NCBI GenBank assembly: GCA_017412605.1
Contig: JAFPWY010000010.1
Location: forward strand, 124,001 to 188,000
Direction: 5' to 3'
Source of the DNA: Fibrobacter sp.
GTDB lineage: Bacteria > Fibrobacterota > Fibrobacteria > Fibrobacterales > Fibrobacteraceae
Length of the DNA stretch: 64,000 nt
The position numbers and the translations under genes are program-made. Of the stretch, positions 50,093 to 59,619 are shown piece after piece. Below the pieces are notes generated by a model. It saw only the letters and a list, made by a program, of their open reading frames with translations. It was not told the DNA's origin and ran no database searches. Numbering within the stretch: position 1 is the first letter of the stretch; every line of letters starts with the position of its first letter.

Positions 50093-51935
50093 CAATCAAG
50101 ACAACGAGGCCGTACAAAGCAGGAACTGGCATATTGTCGTGTTCCTGGCTGGCGTAGGTCTGCTGTTCCTGGTGCTGGTCATCAGGCTCTACTCGTTGCA
50201 GTTTACCCATTACGAGGAAAACCTCCAGCGTTCCGAGAATAACCGCTTGCGCAAGGTGGTGCTTACTGCCGAGCGCGGATACATCTACGACCGCAACGGC
50301 AACGTGCTCGTGCGCAACAGGCCTTCGTACCAGATTGCCATCCAGGCGATGAGCCTTCCCAAGAAAAAAGAAGACCGCAAGGCCATTTTCAATAGGCTCC
50401 TGCAGATCAAGGACAAGGACGGCGAGTTCCTTTTCGACTCCCTTTCCCTGGATACGGCGTTCCAGCGCGTCAACTGGATCAAGACACGTCCCATCCGCAT
50501 TTTGGAAGATGCGACCGCGGAACAGGTGTCCATCATCGAAGAGCATTCCTCCGAGCTGCCGGGTGTCATCACGCAGATCGAGTCCCGACGCGAGTATCCT
50601 TACGGTACGCTGGCGTCGCATGTTCTGGGCTATACGAGCGAAATTTCCGAAGAACAGCTGAAACAGCCGGAATACGAGAACTATTCCTTGGGTGACCGTA
50701 TTGGCCAGAAAGGGCTTGAGCAGGGCTACGACCAGGAATTCCGTGGCAAGAACGGCCTGAAACTGGTCGAGGTGAACGCGTCCGGTCGCGAGGTGGGCCA
50801 GGTGCGCGGTGTGGAAACACAGGCCCCGATTACGGGTCTGCAACTGATTTCTACCATCGACTTGAGATTGCAGAAGGTGGCGGAGGAGGCTATCCCCGAC
50901 TCGGTAAAGGGCGCTCTTGTGGCCATTGACCCGCGTAATGGTGAAATCCTTGCGATGGTGAGCTCGCCGAGGCTTGACCCGAACATTTTCTCCCTGAAAA
51001 AGCGCGACCGCAACAAGGGCTGGGCCCAGGTGGCGCTCGATTCCATGCGCCCTTTGACGAACCGTGCCATTTCGGGAACCTATACGCCGGCATCGGTGTT
51101 CAAGCTCGTCACGGCGGGTGCAGGGCTTGAATATGGCGTACTCTCCGAAAGCAAGTATTATCCGAAATCCTGTACGGGGGGCTACCAGTATGGCGCCCGC
51201 TACCAGAAGTGCTGGGGCGTGCATGGCAACCTGAACGTGGTGCATGCGCTGCGCCTCTCCTGCGACGTGTTCTTCTACCAGGCGGGTCTCGATATCGATA
51301 TGGCGCGCATCAACGAGTTCGGCAGGCGTTTCGGCCTAGGCGAGAAGCCGCTCGGTGTGGACATCCCCGGCGAAAAGGGCGGATGGCTCCCGGATTCCAC
51401 TTCCTTCAACGCGAAGAACAAGCGCCTCGGCTGGCGCTGGGCTCGCGGCCTCATTCTGAACCTCGCCATTGGCCAGGGCGAACTGGTGACTCCGCTGCAG
51501 CAGGCTGTGCTTATCGGCTCCCTTGCAACGAACAAAGGGGTGTACCAGCCGCACTTCATGAAGGAACTCCGTGACGAGAACGGCACGCTGGTGCGCCGTT
51601 ACGAACCGAAGATCATCCGTTCGGGCCGCATGAAGCCCGAGACGCATCGCATCTTGATGAACGCCCTCGATTCCGTGGTGAACCATCCGGGCGGCACGGG
51701 CAAGCGCGGCGCTGTGCCCGGCATCCGTGTCGGTGGCAAGACGGGATCGGGCGAATGGAAGAAGGGCGAGAAGACGCACGCCTGGTTTGCGGCGGTGGCC
51801 CCGCTTAGCGACCCGCAGATTGCTGTCGCCGTGATTCTCGAGGCGGCGGGTGGCGGTGGCGCGAAGGCCGCTCCGGTGGCCCGCAAGGTCCTTATGGCGT
51901 ATTTCGGTATCGAGGAGGAGGAAACCAAGAAATGA
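50082..51935 (+). CDS. mrdA: penicillin-binding protein 2 (rod transpeptidase)
   Basis: This class B PBP crosslinks side-wall peptidoglycan. The 617-residue protein has one N-terminal membrane helix (18-38), the dimerisation domain with RGYIYDRNGNVL, and the transpeptidase motifs Ser338-V-F-Lys341, SCD (393-395) and KTG (553-555). It starts within the last codons of mreD and overlaps rodA by 4 bp. Confidence 0.95.
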   Translation: MLNDNQDNEAVQSRNWHIVVFLAGVGLLFLVLVIRLYSLQFTHYEENLQRSENNRLRKVVLTAERGYIYDRNGNVLVRNRPSYQIAIQAMSLPKKKEDRKAIFNRLLQIKDKDGEFLFDSLSLDTAFQRVNWIKTRPIRILEDATAEQVSIIEEHSSELPGVITQIESRREYPYGTLASHVLGYTSEISEEQLKQPEYENYSLGDRIGQKGLEQGYDQEFRGKNGLKLVEVNASGREVGQVRGVETQAPITGLQLISTIDLRLQKVAEEAIPDSVKGALVAIDPRNGEILAMVSSPRLDPNIFSLKKRDRNKGWAQVALDSMRPLTNRAISGTYTPASVFKLVTAGAGLEYGVLSESKYYPKSCTGGYQYGARYQKCWGVHGNLNVVHALRLSCDVFFYQAGLDIDMARINEFGRRFGLGEKPLGVDIPGEKGGWLPDSTSFNAKNKRLGWRWARGLILNLAIGQGELVTPLQQAVLIGSLATNKGVYQPHFMKELRDENGTLVRRYEPKIIRSGRMKPETHRILMNALDSVVNHPGGTGKRGAVPGIRVGGKTGSGEWKKGEKTHAWFAAVAPLSDPQIAVAVILEAAGGGGAKAAPVARKVLMAYFGIEEEETKK

Positions 51936-53182
51936 GCTCGGGACGCTTCCTAGACAAGTCGCTCAAGTACGACTGGCTGTTCTTGGGCATCACGTTTGCG
52001 CTGATGTCCGTCGGCGTCTGTTTGGTGTATTCCGCGACGACCGGCGAGGATATCCCCATGTACGATACCTTCTGGTTTAAGCAGATCGTCTACTTTTTCG
52101 GCGGCAGCCTCCTTGCGGCCGGCATCGTATTCGTGAAGATTGACTGGCTCAAGAATATCGCTTTCCCTATCTATATCGTGTCGCTTGTGCTGCTGTGCAT
52201 TGTGCTCTTTTTGGCGGGCGACGTGGTGAAGGGCGCCGGGCGATGGATAGACCTGGGTATCTTCAAGCTGCAACCGTCGGAATTTGCAAAGATTGCGTAC
52301 CTGCTCACTATTTCGTTCTGGCTTTCCAAGCATCCCGTTAGTTTATTCAAACTGAAGACTTTTGCCGTTCCGGCCCTGCTGTTCATCGTGCCCTTTGCGC
52401 TGGTGCTCAAGCAGCCGGACCTGAGTACGGCGCTCGTGTTTATCGCAATGACGCTGGTGGCCTTCTTCTTTGCGGGGCTTTCTCTCACGGACCTGTTCCT
52501 CGTGGTAAGCCCGGTGTTCTCGGTGCTACTCTCGCATTCGCAGTCCATCCTTTTCCAGGTGCTGTGGGGCGCCTTCATCTGCCTCGTTGTCTTCGCCGTG
52601 TTCCGCAGGCGCTTGCCCAAGGCCCTGATGGCGGCCATCCTCGTGGTGAACATCCTTTCGGGCTATGCGAGCTCCATGGCGTGGAACATGCTCGAACCGC
52701 ACCAGCAGAAGCGCGTGAACACGTTCCTCGACCCGATGAGCGACCCGCTGGGCGACGGCTACCAGGTGCTGCAGTCCATCACGGCTATCGGTTCCGGCGG
52801 CGCAGTGGGGAAGGGCTTCGGCAACGGTTCGCAGACCAACCTCGCATTCTTGCCCGAAGAACACACGGACTTCATCTTCAGCGTGCTGGGCGAGCAGTTC
52901 GGGTTCTTCGGCTGTACGTTCGTGCTGCTGCTCTTTGCGCTGTTCCTCTGGCGGGCAACGGGCATCTGCAAGATGTCATCCGACCCGTTCGTGACGCTTG
53001 TGACGATGGGCGCGTCGACAATAATCCTGTTCCACGTGGTGGTGAACATAGCCATGACTGTGGGACTCATGCCGGTTACGGGTCTTCCGCTGCCGTTTAT
53101 CTCGTACGGTGGCTCTTTCGCGCTCACCTGCATGGTCCTGGTCGGCTTCCTCGTGAACATGAGGCTGCACGGCCGCCAGTAG
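51932..53182 (+). CDS. rodA: RodA glycosyltransferase
   Basis: The SEDS protein polymerises lipid II together with PBP2. The 416-residue protein has about ten membrane segments and the signatures LQPSEFAKIAYLL, LKQPDLSTALVF, GSGGAVGKGFGNG, LPEEHTDFIFSVLGEQFGF and GLPLPFISYGGS. It is the last gene of the rod operon. Confidence 0.95.
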   Translation: MSSGRFLDKSLKYDWLFLGITFALMSVGVCLVYSATTGEDIPMYDTFWFKQIVYFFGGSLLAAGIVFVKIDWLKNIAFPIYIVSLVLLCIVLFLAGDVVKGAGRWIDLGIFKLQPSEFAKIAYLLTISFWLSKHPVSLFKLKTFAVPALLFIVPFALVLKQPDLSTALVFIAMTLVAFFFAGLSLTDLFLVVSPVFSVLLSHSQSILFQVLWGAFICLVVFAVFRRRLPKALMAAILVVNILSGYASSMAWNMLEPHQQKRVNTFLDPMSDPLGDGYQVLQSITAIGSGGAVGKGFGNGSQTNLAFLPEEHTDFIFSVLGEQFGFFGCTFVLLLFALFLWRATGICKMSSDPFVTLVTMGASTIILFHVVVNIAMTVGLMPVTGLPLPFISYGGSFALTCMVLVGFLVNMRLHGRQ

Positions 53183-53214
53183 ACAGCAGTTCCGACCGCA
53201 ATCCCCGTTCTTTT

Positions 53215-53242
53215 GAAAAAGGCGCGCGTCCGCCTTTTTTTT
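53215..53242 (+). terminator. terminator of the rod operon
   Basis: AAAAAGGCG and CGCCTTTTT with a six-base loop, then further T. Confidence 0.92.
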
Positions 53243-53298
53243 GTTTTGGGGTGGACAAAAACCCGTGCTGGAACGTCTATAGTTCCAGGAGGTCTATC

Positions 53299-54012
53299 AT
53301 GGGTGTCTTAAGGACCATAGAGAATTTTGTTTTTGGCATGGATTGCCTCGGCTGCGGCAGGAGCTCGGAAGCGCTGGACCCGTGGCTTTGCCCGGACTGC
53401 GTGCGCCGGCTGAAGCACGAGTCAAGCGGGATGAGTTTCCCTGCTCCCGACGTGTTCTGCCTTTACCCGATGGATTCGCTGACCCGTAGGCTAGTCCATT
53501 CGCTCAAGTACAAGTCGATTCCCGGGATGGCTCGGTTCCTGGTGCGCCACTCGTCGGCGATGCCGGGAGGTGAAATCTACCAGACTGTGGATGCTTTCCC
53601 GCGTCCGTTCTTCTTTGTGCCTGTTCCGCTGCACAGGGCTCGCTATAGGGAGAGGGGCTACAACCAGGCCGAGATGATTGCGAGGGCTTTGGCCGAACTC
53701 TACGGGGGCCGTGTGTGCCGCTGGCTTCGGCGGCGGACTTTCAGGGTGTCGCAGACCAAGCTTTCGCGCGCTCAGCGGGAAATCAACGTGGCGGGCGCAT
53801 TCGAAAGCGTCCTGCCCGCGAAGTTGCCGCGGCGTGGGACGGTCTTCGTGGTAGACGACGTGTTCACCACGGGGGCGACCACGTTCTCCTGTCTGGGGGC
53901 GCTCGGGCGGGATTTCCCGTTGCCCGTCAAGGTCTTTACGCTGCTTTACGACCAGCCGGTCTCGGCGTCGGCCGACTACGCAGCGGACGTACAGGCGTTC
54001 TACGGCGTCTAG
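53299..54012 (+). CDS. ComF family phosphoribosyltransferase-like protein
   Basis: The 237-residue protein (ATG 53299, AGGAGG upstream) has an N-terminal zinc finger (MDCLGCGRSS ... LCPDC) and a type I PRTase domain with PVPLHRARYRERGYNQAEMIA and the PRPP loop VFVVDDVFTTGATT. ComF proteins are required for DNA uptake in naturally competent species; no other competence gene is seen here. The long frame upstream to 52564 is an out-of-frame shadow of rodA. Confidence 0.9.
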   Translation: MGVLRTIENFVFGMDCLGCGRSSEALDPWLCPDCVRRLKHESSGMSFPAPDVFCLYPMDSLTRRLVHSLKYKSIPGMARFLVRHSSAMPGGEIYQTVDAFPRPFFFVPVPLHRARYRERGYNQAEMIARALAELYGGRVCRWLRRRTFRVSQTKLSRAQREINVAGAFESVLPAKLPRRGTVFVVDDVFTTGATTFSCLGALGRDFPLPVKVFTLLYDQPVSASADYAADVQAFYGV

Positions 54013-54040
54013 TGGGCGTTCTGCAGATTGGTCCTGAAAC

Positions 54041-54071
54041 AGAAAAGGGCCGGCATGGCCGGTCCTTTTCT
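54041..54071. terminator. bidirectional terminator between comF and tRNA-Ser
   Basis: A 13-bp stem (54042-54054 with 54058-54070, one G-T pair) with 3-base loop; T-rich arms occur on both strands. Confidence 0.8.
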
Positions 54072-54073
54072 AG

Positions 54074-54154
54074 CGGAGGAAGAGGGACTCGAACCCCCAA
54101 GCCTTACGGCGGCGGTTTTCAAGACCGCTGACTTACCAATTAGCCTATTCCTCC
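54074..54154 (-). tRNA. tRNA-Ser (anticodon TGA)
   Basis: Acceptor GGAGGAA/TTCCTCC with discriminator G, D arm GGCT/AGTC, anticodon stem GCGGT/ACCGC with loop CTTGAAA (anticodon TGA), a variable arm with GCC/GGC stem, and T arm GGGGG-TTCGAGT-CCCTC. CCA is not encoded. Confidence 0.92.
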
Positions 54155-54256
54155 AGGCGGAGTGTAAGGTAAAAAAGTTTACCATCTGTGTCAACAAGTA
54201 AACCCTTTTGCCGAAAGTTTTATACTTTTATGGTGATGGTGCCAGAAGAGAGCAAA

Positions 54257-55360
54257 ATGGTAAAGGACGAATCGCAGAGAATTCTTCATCTGCTTTTCGA
54301 GTATATGCCCAAGATTGCGGAAGAGCGCAAGGTGGATAGCCTCCTCGTGCTCATGAACGACTTGGGCCGTTCCATCGTATGCGCAGACCGCTGCTCCCTG
54401 TGGCTTCTGGATAAGCAGAAGAAGGAATTGTGGACCAAGGTCGCTCATGGAGTCGATGAACTCCGCATTCCGATGGAAGCTGGCTTTGCCGGGCATTCTC
54501 TGGTCACTGGCGAATCTCTGCGTGTAGAAGACGCATACCTCGACGATCGGTTCGACCGCCGTAGCGACGAGAAGACGCACTACCACACGAAGTCCGTGCT
54601 GGCGGTTCCCCTCAAGAATTCTATCGGGAAGGTCATGGGTGTGTACCAGGCCATCAACAAGAAGGGTGAACCGGGCTACTTCACGCAGGAAGACCTCGAA
54701 AACCTTTCGCTTATCGCCGTGTATTCCGCTAAGACCGTGGAATCCACGATGCTCAACGCTGAACTGGAGGCGACCCAGAGGGATATCATCCATATCCTGG
54801 GCGATGCTTCCGAGTACCGCAGCCAGGAGACGGGCGACCACATCCAGCGTGTTGCCGAGGTCTCGTACAATTTGGCCAAGTTCCTTGGACTTTCTGAATC
54901 CTATTGCGAGAAGATCCGCCTGGCGGCTCCGCTGCACGACTTGGGCAAGATTGGCATCCCGGATGCCGTGCTCAACAAGCCTGGCCGCCTGAACACGACG
55001 GAATTTGCCGTCATGAAGACGCATTCCGTTATCGGGCGCGAGATGCTGCGTGCTTCCAAGCGCAAGTTGCTCCGCTTTGCCGCCGAGATTGCCGGAAGCC
55101 ACCACGAACGCTGGGACGGCACGGGCTATCCCGATGGGCTGAAGGGCGAGGATATCCCGCTTTCCGGCCGTATCTGCGCCGTAGCCGACGTGCTGGACGC
55201 TCTGTCCTGCCCCCGCTGTTACAAGGAAGCCTGGCCCGAAGAAGACGTCCGCGCCGAGTTCATCAAGCAGCGCGGAACGCAGTTCCAACCGGAACTGGTG
55301 GATGTCCTTCTGGACAATTGGGAACTTTTCTATTCCGGATACCGCAACAGGCGTATCTAG
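54257..55360 (+). CDS. GAF / HD-GYP cyclic-di-GMP phosphodiesterase-like protein
   Basis: The protein has an N-terminal GAF domain (residues 20-165) and an HD-GYP domain (175-367) with LHDLGKIGIPD (His227-Asp228) and HHERWDGTGYPDGLKG (282-297), the metal and signature residues for hydrolysis of cyclic di-GMP. No signal peptide is seen, so it acts in the cytoplasm. The ATG at 54257 follows AGAAGAGAG; in-frame ATGs at 54230 and 54236 lack a site. It could control adhesion or motility; the target is unknown. Confidence 0.88.
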   Translation: MVKDESQRILHLLFEYMPKIAEERKVDSLLVLMNDLGRSIVCADRCSLWLLDKQKKELWTKVAHGVDELRIPMEAGFAGHSLVTGESLRVEDAYLDDRFDRRSDEKTHYHTKSVLAVPLKNSIGKVMGVYQAINKKGEPGYFTQEDLENLSLIAVYSAKTVESTMLNAELEATQRDIIHILGDASEYRSQETGDHIQRVAEVSYNLAKFLGLSESYCEKIRLAAPLHDLGKIGIPDAVLNKPGRLNTTEFAVMKTHSVIGREMLRASKRKLLRFAAEIAGSHHERWDGTGYPDGLKGEDIPLSGRICAVADVLDALSCPRCYKEAWPEEDVRAEFIKQRGTQFQPELVDVLLDNWELFYSGYRNRRI

Positions 55361-55379
55361 GCGCCGTGGGCGCCTTTTT
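55360..55379 (+). terminator. terminator overlapping the stop codon of the HD-GYP gene
   Basis: GGCGCC-GTG-GGCGCC followed by five T. The first G is the last base of the TAG stop. Confidence 0.85.
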
Positions 55380-55436
55380 CCCATACAAAAAGGCCCTTTC
55401 CCGGGACAATCGCAAATACGTAAATTTTGGGTAAAA

Positions 55437-55463
55437 AAAAGCCTCCGAAACCGGAGGCTTTTC
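55437..55463. terminator. terminator of tRNA-Phe (and backup for the HD-GYP gene)
   Basis: AAAAGCCTCCG and CGGAGGCTTTT; on the minus strand a run of eight T follows. Confidence 0.88.
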
Positions 55464-55464
55464 G

Positions 55465-55537
55465 TGGTCCCGGGCGGAATTGAACCGCCGACACGTGGAT
55501 TTTCAGTCCACTGCTCTACCAACTGAGCTACAGAACC
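55465..55537 (-). tRNA. tRNA-Phe (anticodon GAA)
   Basis: GGTTCTG acceptor, D arm GCTC/GAGC, anticodon stem GTGGA/TCCAC with loop CTGAAAA (anticodon GAA), T arm GGCGG-TTCAATT-CCGCC and discriminator A. CCA is not encoded. Confidence 0.93.
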
Positions 55538-55626
55538 ATTTTGGTAGACCAAATTTAGCAAAAATGTGTTCCTTGTCAAGGTGTAAAGAAGATATTACCA
55601 ATGTTTTTTCATTTTTTCTTCATTTT

Positions 55627-55694
55627 CTACTAGATTTAGTAGTGGATGATATGAATTGGGCTGTTTCTGCACGGTAACGTGCGGAATGGTTTCT
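55627..55694. promoter_or_regulatory. palindromes before the CotH gene
   Basis: CTACTA/TAGTAG (55627-55642), GCACG/CGTGC (55669-55682) and two GTTTCT copies (55663-55668, 55689-55694). GTTTCT is the half-site seen at 375-400. Their role is unknown. Confidence 0.3.
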
Positions 55695-55714
55695 TTGTTT
55701 TATAGGCGGGTATC

Positions 55715-58243
55715 GTGCGTTACTTTAAAATGATTCGAAATCTGATGGCAGTTGGGGTGTCGGTGTGCGGTCTCATTGCATGTGGCAATGGAGACAATTC
55801 CACGATGGAAGTTGATCCGATCGCAGATGGGTCTTCGTCCAGTGTTTTGCTGGATGTTCCTTCGATAACATCCACTTCTGTGGTTGTTGATCCGCAAACC
55901 GGTGAGGAAGTGCATGTTACCGACACTTTGGATCCGGAAATTGTTGCCCGCATCAAGGACATTAACGAAGCGGGCGATACCATATGGCAGTATGATACCG
56001 TATTTGTTCCTAGGGACACGCTTGTGCGCTGGGTGGGCAATTCCGCATTGCGTATAACGGAAGTTGTTTCCATCAACCTGGATTGGCTTGATGAAGATGG
56101 TGACGATCCGGCTTGGGTCGAAATCTATAACGCAGGTGACTCCGTCGCCGACTTGAACGGCTATTACCTTGTTGAAAGTCTGGACAAGACGCGCAAGTGG
56201 GCCTTCGGCAACGAAATCATCCGTCCGAAATCCTTCCGCAACGTGTTTATTTCCAAGAAGAACATTCCGAAGGCTTCCGAGGCCAAGGATGTCGATAATC
56301 GCCATTACCGTACGCATACCAACTGGAGACTCGACAAGAATGGCGGTACCATCTACTTGATCGACAAGTTCTACGGTGTCCGTGACACAGTGCAGTTCCC
56401 TGTGCTTGAACCGGGCATGAGCTGGGGCCGTGTCGATGGCGGTGGCTGGAGGTACATGGAAAAGCCGACTCCTGAGGCTCCGAATACCGAAGCCGAAGCA
56501 TATCAGGGTGTTGTGCCCAAGTTCAATTTCGGTTCGGCAGGTGCCGGCTTCTACAATTCTCCGGTCACGCTGAAGAAGCCGAACGTGTCTGATGGAACCA
56601 AGATTCGCTGCACCAAGGATGGTTCGTTGCCGAACGAAAGCTCCGAGGAATTCAAGAGCGACATGACCATTGACCATAGCATGGTGTTGCGCTGCGCTGC
56701 TTACAAGGATGGCTTCCTGACGAAGGATGTTGTCACCAACACTTACTTTATCAATGAACAGGTCAAGATGCCGGTGGTGGCTGTGACTGTGGACTCTGTT
56801 TTCTTCAGGGAAAACTACGTCAAGTGCGATGCCTCTGATCCCGATGAATGTCCGAAAGGCATGTATGCCGATGTGGAACGTCCTGTCCACGTGGAATATT
56901 TCGAGAAGGGCAGCGATTCTAAGGAAAAGGCCTGGGAAATAGATGCTGGCATCTCGCTCATGGGTAACTGGAGCCGTGTCAAGGACAAGAAGTCCGTTGC
57001 CATTGTGATGCGTGAAAAGTACCAGAATGGGCGCATCAACTACCCGCTGTTCCCGACAAACCCGAATGTCACAAAATACAAGGCTTTCAATCTCCGCAAC
57101 AACGGTAACCGCTTCGTGAGCGACTACATTGAAGACGCTATGGGCGGTGAAATCTTGAACGGCAGCGGTGTGGATTACCAGCACAGCCGTCAAGTGGTTG
57201 TGTTCTACAATGGTCGTTACTACGGTATCCACGACATGCGAGAACGCTTCAACGAAAGCTATATCGAATCTAACTACGGCATCGACAGCAAGTCCGTTGA
57301 TATGGTGAAGCACCTGAACGATAGCTTGCATGCCAATGGCGGTTCCACGGATGGTTACGAGCAGATGCTCAAGTTTATCGGCTCGAACGATTTCTCTGGT
57401 GAAAATAACGCCAACTACGAAGAAGCGAAGAAGTTGATCGATGTGGGTAATTTCGCCGACTACATGGCGGCCGAAATCTACATCCACAACGGTGACTGGC
57501 CGAACAACAACGTCCGTGCCTGGCGCAGTCCCGAGCAGCCTTGGAAGTTCATGGTCTACGACTTGGACCATGGTTTTGGTTGGCAGTGGGGCGTGAACGA
57601 TGGTGAATTTACGGATGGCACAAATATGTTCAGCTGGATTAAGAAGGGTGGTGGCAATAAACCCTGCAAGGAAACAGGTTGCTTTGCCAACCTGTACATC
57701 CAGCTTATCAAGAACCCCGATTTCAAGCGCCTGTTCATCAACCGCAGCTGCGCCATGTGGAAGGGCTACCTGAACGGCGATAGGGTTTCGAAGGTCGTCA
57801 ACGATATGGCCGCTACCATACCGGAAGCCGAGAAGGACAGGGACCTCGAAAAATTCAAGCAGAACGAAATGTACTATCCGGGCGGTTTCGACTGGAAGGG
57901 TGATCGTCTGAAGGAATGGGCAAGATCTCGCGATGGTGAAGTCGTCAGCCTCTACAAGGGCGAATTCTTTGAAGGTGATGAAAATGCCAAACTTGTGACG
58001 GTCAAGATTAAAGCCGATGGTGATGGCACGGTGCTCATGGAAGGCATGAATCTGCCTGGAACGACTGCTCCGACCAATTTCGAAGGTAAGTTCTTCAACG
58101 GAATGCAGATGGAACTGACTGCCGTGGCGACGAACGGTGCTGTGTTCAAGAGCTGGTCGGGTTGCGAAGCCGTAGAAGGCAAGCCGGAAACCTGCATTGC
58201 AACGGTTACGGATGGTTTGTCGATTACAGCTAACTTCAAGTAA
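55715..58243 (+). CDS. large CotH-kinase-domain lipoprotein
   Basis: The 842-residue protein starts at a GTG with AGGCGGG upstream; the signal MRYFKMIRNLMAVGVSVCGLIAC region gives a lipid-modified Cys. A lamin-tail-like domain (110-240: ITEVVSINLDWLDEDGDDPAWVEIYN), a chitobiase-C-type domain (260-340) and a CotH kinase-like domain (380-720) with KAFNLRNNGNR, YYGIHDMRERFNE and YDLDHGFGWQWG follow. A C-terminal InlB-like repeat closes it. CotH phosphorylates spore-coat proteins in Bacillus; here a surface role, perhaps in adhesion, is inferred. Confidence 0.85.
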   Translation: MRYFKMIRNLMAVGVSVCGLIACGNGDNSTMEVDPIADGSSSSVLLDVPSITSTSVVVDPQTGEEVHVTDTLDPEIVARIKDINEAGDTIWQYDTVFVPRDTLVRWVGNSALRITEVVSINLDWLDEDGDDPAWVEIYNAGDSVADLNGYYLVESLDKTRKWAFGNEIIRPKSFRNVFISKKNIPKASEAKDVDNRHYRTHTNWRLDKNGGTIYLIDKFYGVRDTVQFPVLEPGMSWGRVDGGGWRYMEKPTPEAPNTEAEAYQGVVPKFNFGSAGAGFYNSPVTLKKPNVSDGTKIRCTKDGSLPNESSEEFKSDMTIDHSMVLRCAAYKDGFLTKDVVTNTYFINEQVKMPVVAVTVDSVFFRENYVKCDASDPDECPKGMYADVERPVHVEYFEKGSDSKEKAWEIDAGISLMGNWSRVKDKKSVAIVMREKYQNGRINYPLFPTNPNVTKYKAFNLRNNGNRFVSDYIEDAMGGEILNGSGVDYQHSRQVVVFYNGRYYGIHDMRERFNESYIESNYGIDSKSVDMVKHLNDSLHANGGSTDGYEQMLKFIGSNDFSGENNANYEEAKKLIDVGNFADYMAAEIYIHNGDWPNNNVRAWRSPEQPWKFMVYDLDHGFGWQWGVNDGEFTDGTNMFSWIKKGGGNKPCKETGCFANLYIQLIKNPDFKRLFINRSCAMWKGYLNGDRVSKVVNDMAATIPEAEKDRDLEKFKQNEMYYPGGFDWKGDRLKEWARSRDGEVVSLYKGEFFEGDENAKLVTVKIKADGDGTVLMEGMNLPGTTAPTNFEGKFFNGMQMELTAVATNGAVFKSWSGCEAVEGKPETCIATVTDGLSITANFK

Positions 58244-58268
58244 GATTGCAGTTGAACCGAAAATTTAC

Positions 58269-58300
58269 GCGCGGGCTTTTAAGTCCGCGCTTTTCTTTTT
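58269..58300 (+). terminator. terminator of the CotH gene
   Basis: GCGCGG (58269-58274) and CCGCGC (58285-58290), then TTTTCTTTTTT. Confidence 0.88.
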
Positions 58301-58340
58301 TGCATGCGGCCTGTGCTAGGTATATTTCTAAATTTGTGGC

Positions 58341-59045
58341 ATGAAAAGTCCCGTACGCAAGATGTTCGACGATATTGCCAACCGCTATGATTTCTTGAAT
58401 CATGCACTGAGTTGCTGTCAGGACATTCTGTGGCGCCGGAGCTGCTGCCGTGAATTGAGGCGTATGAAGCCGGGCAAGCGCCTGCTGGATTTGTGTGGCG
58501 GTACGGGCGACTTTGCGGCGACCTACGAAAAGTTTAACGGTGTACAGGATGTCGCCATTCTGGGCGATTTTTCGTATGGCATGCTGAAGGGGGCCGCAGG
58601 CAAGAAGACGTCGGCTGTTCCTGTGCAGCTCGACGCAATGAAGATGCCCTTTGCCGACGGTTCGTTCGACGTGATCCTGAACGGGTTCGGGATGCGCAAC
58701 CTTCCGGATGCGGAAGGGGGGCTGAAGGAATCGGCCCGAGTGCTTGCCGAGGGCGGGTTCCTCCAGGTGCTCGAATTCTTCTCGCCGCGCGGGGTGTTCA
58801 ACAAGTTCTTTTACAAGAAGCTCGCTCCGCTGTTCATCCCGGTGCTCGGTGCGTTTTTCAGCAAGCGCGATGCGTATGAGTACCTGGTGAATTCGATTCT
58901 CCGTTTTTTGCCTGTGGCGGATTTTGTTGCCTTGGCCGAGAAGAACGGCTTCGAGCTTGTGCATGTGAAACCCTGCTTTTTCGGGGTGGCGTTCCGCGTG
59001 CTGTTGCGCCGCAAGCCTAACGTTGTGGCGGGAGGTGAAGCATGA
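58341..59045 (+). CDS. ubiE: demethylmenaquinone methyltransferase
   Basis: This SAM-dependent enzyme does the last methylation of menaquinone. The 234-residue protein has VRKMFDDIANRYDFLNHALS, LLDLCGGTGDFA (SAM loop) and the UbiE signature FDVILNGFGMRNLPDAEGGLKE. It overlaps the next gene by 4 bp and starts a three-gene quinone cluster. With mqnB and mqnD at 33-34 kb it points to menaquinone made by the futalosine route. Confidence 0.93.
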   Translation: MKSPVRKMFDDIANRYDFLNHALSCCQDILWRRSCCRELRRMKPGKRLLDLCGGTGDFAATYEKFNGVQDVAILGDFSYGMLKGAAGKKTSAVPVQLDAMKMPFADGSFDVILNGFGMRNLPDAEGGLKESARVLAEGGFLQVLEFFSPRGVFNKFFYKKLAPLFIPVLGAFFSKRDAYEYLVNSILRFLPVADFVALAEKNGFELVHVKPCFFGVAFRVLLRRKPNVVAGGEA

Positions 59046-59617
59046 GCCGCTATATTCTCGGGGTGACGGGTGCGAGTGGAGCGATTTATGCCACGCGCAC
59101 GGCGATGCACTTGAAGCGCCTCGGGCATGATGTCTCGCTGATTGTGACGGCACCGGGCCGTGAAGTCGTGGAATACGAAGGACAGAAGGCGCTTTTTGAT
59201 TATGCCGACAGCGTGTTCAATGTAGACGATTTCTTTGCGGAATGCGCGAGCGGTTCTGCCGACTATGCGGGTATGGCCGTTGTGCCGTGTTCCATGGGAA
59301 CGCTTGGCCGCATTGCTGCGGGAACGTCCGACAATTTGCTGGTACGCAGTGCGGACGTTTGCCTCAAGGAACGCCGCCCGCTGGTAATCGTGCCCCGCGA
59401 GATGCCGTACAACCTGATCCATATTGAGAACATGGAGCGCGTGACCCGTGCCGGTGCCGTGGTGATTCCCGCTTCGCCGCAGTTCTACAGTAAGCCCGCC
59501 ACTATCGAAGACCTCGTGGATACCGTCGTCGCGAAAATCCTGAAACACCTGGGTGCGGGTTCGGCTGTGGACTGTGCCGGAATCGTCAAACCGTGGGGAG
59601 ACCCAAAAAAGACTTGA
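59042..59617 (+). CDS. ubiX: UbiX-type flavin prenyltransferase
   Basis: The enzyme makes prenylated FMN, the cofactor of UbiD-type decarboxylases. The 191-residue flavoprotein has GVTGASGAIYATR, VVPCSMGTLGRIAAGTSDNLLVRSADVCLKE and VPREMPYNLIHIENM. In the futalosine pathway a UbiX/UbiD pair is thought to decarboxylate a prenylated naphthoate; no ubiD homologue is in the window. Confidence 0.93.
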   Translation: MSRYILGVTGASGAIYATRTAMHLKRLGHDVSLIVTAPGREVVEYEGQKALFDYADSVFNVDDFFAECASGSADYAGMAVVPCSMGTLGRIAAGTSDNLLVRSADVCLKERRPLVIVPREMPYNLIHIENMERVTRAGAVVIPASPQFYSKPATIEDLVDTVVAKILKHLGAGSAVDCAGIVKPWGDPKKT

Positions 59618-59619
59618 TT

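Noticed and set aside
52564-53298. Upstream extension of the comF frame
   Set aside because: This part is an out-of-frame reading of rodA. ComF starts at 53299 after AGGAGG.
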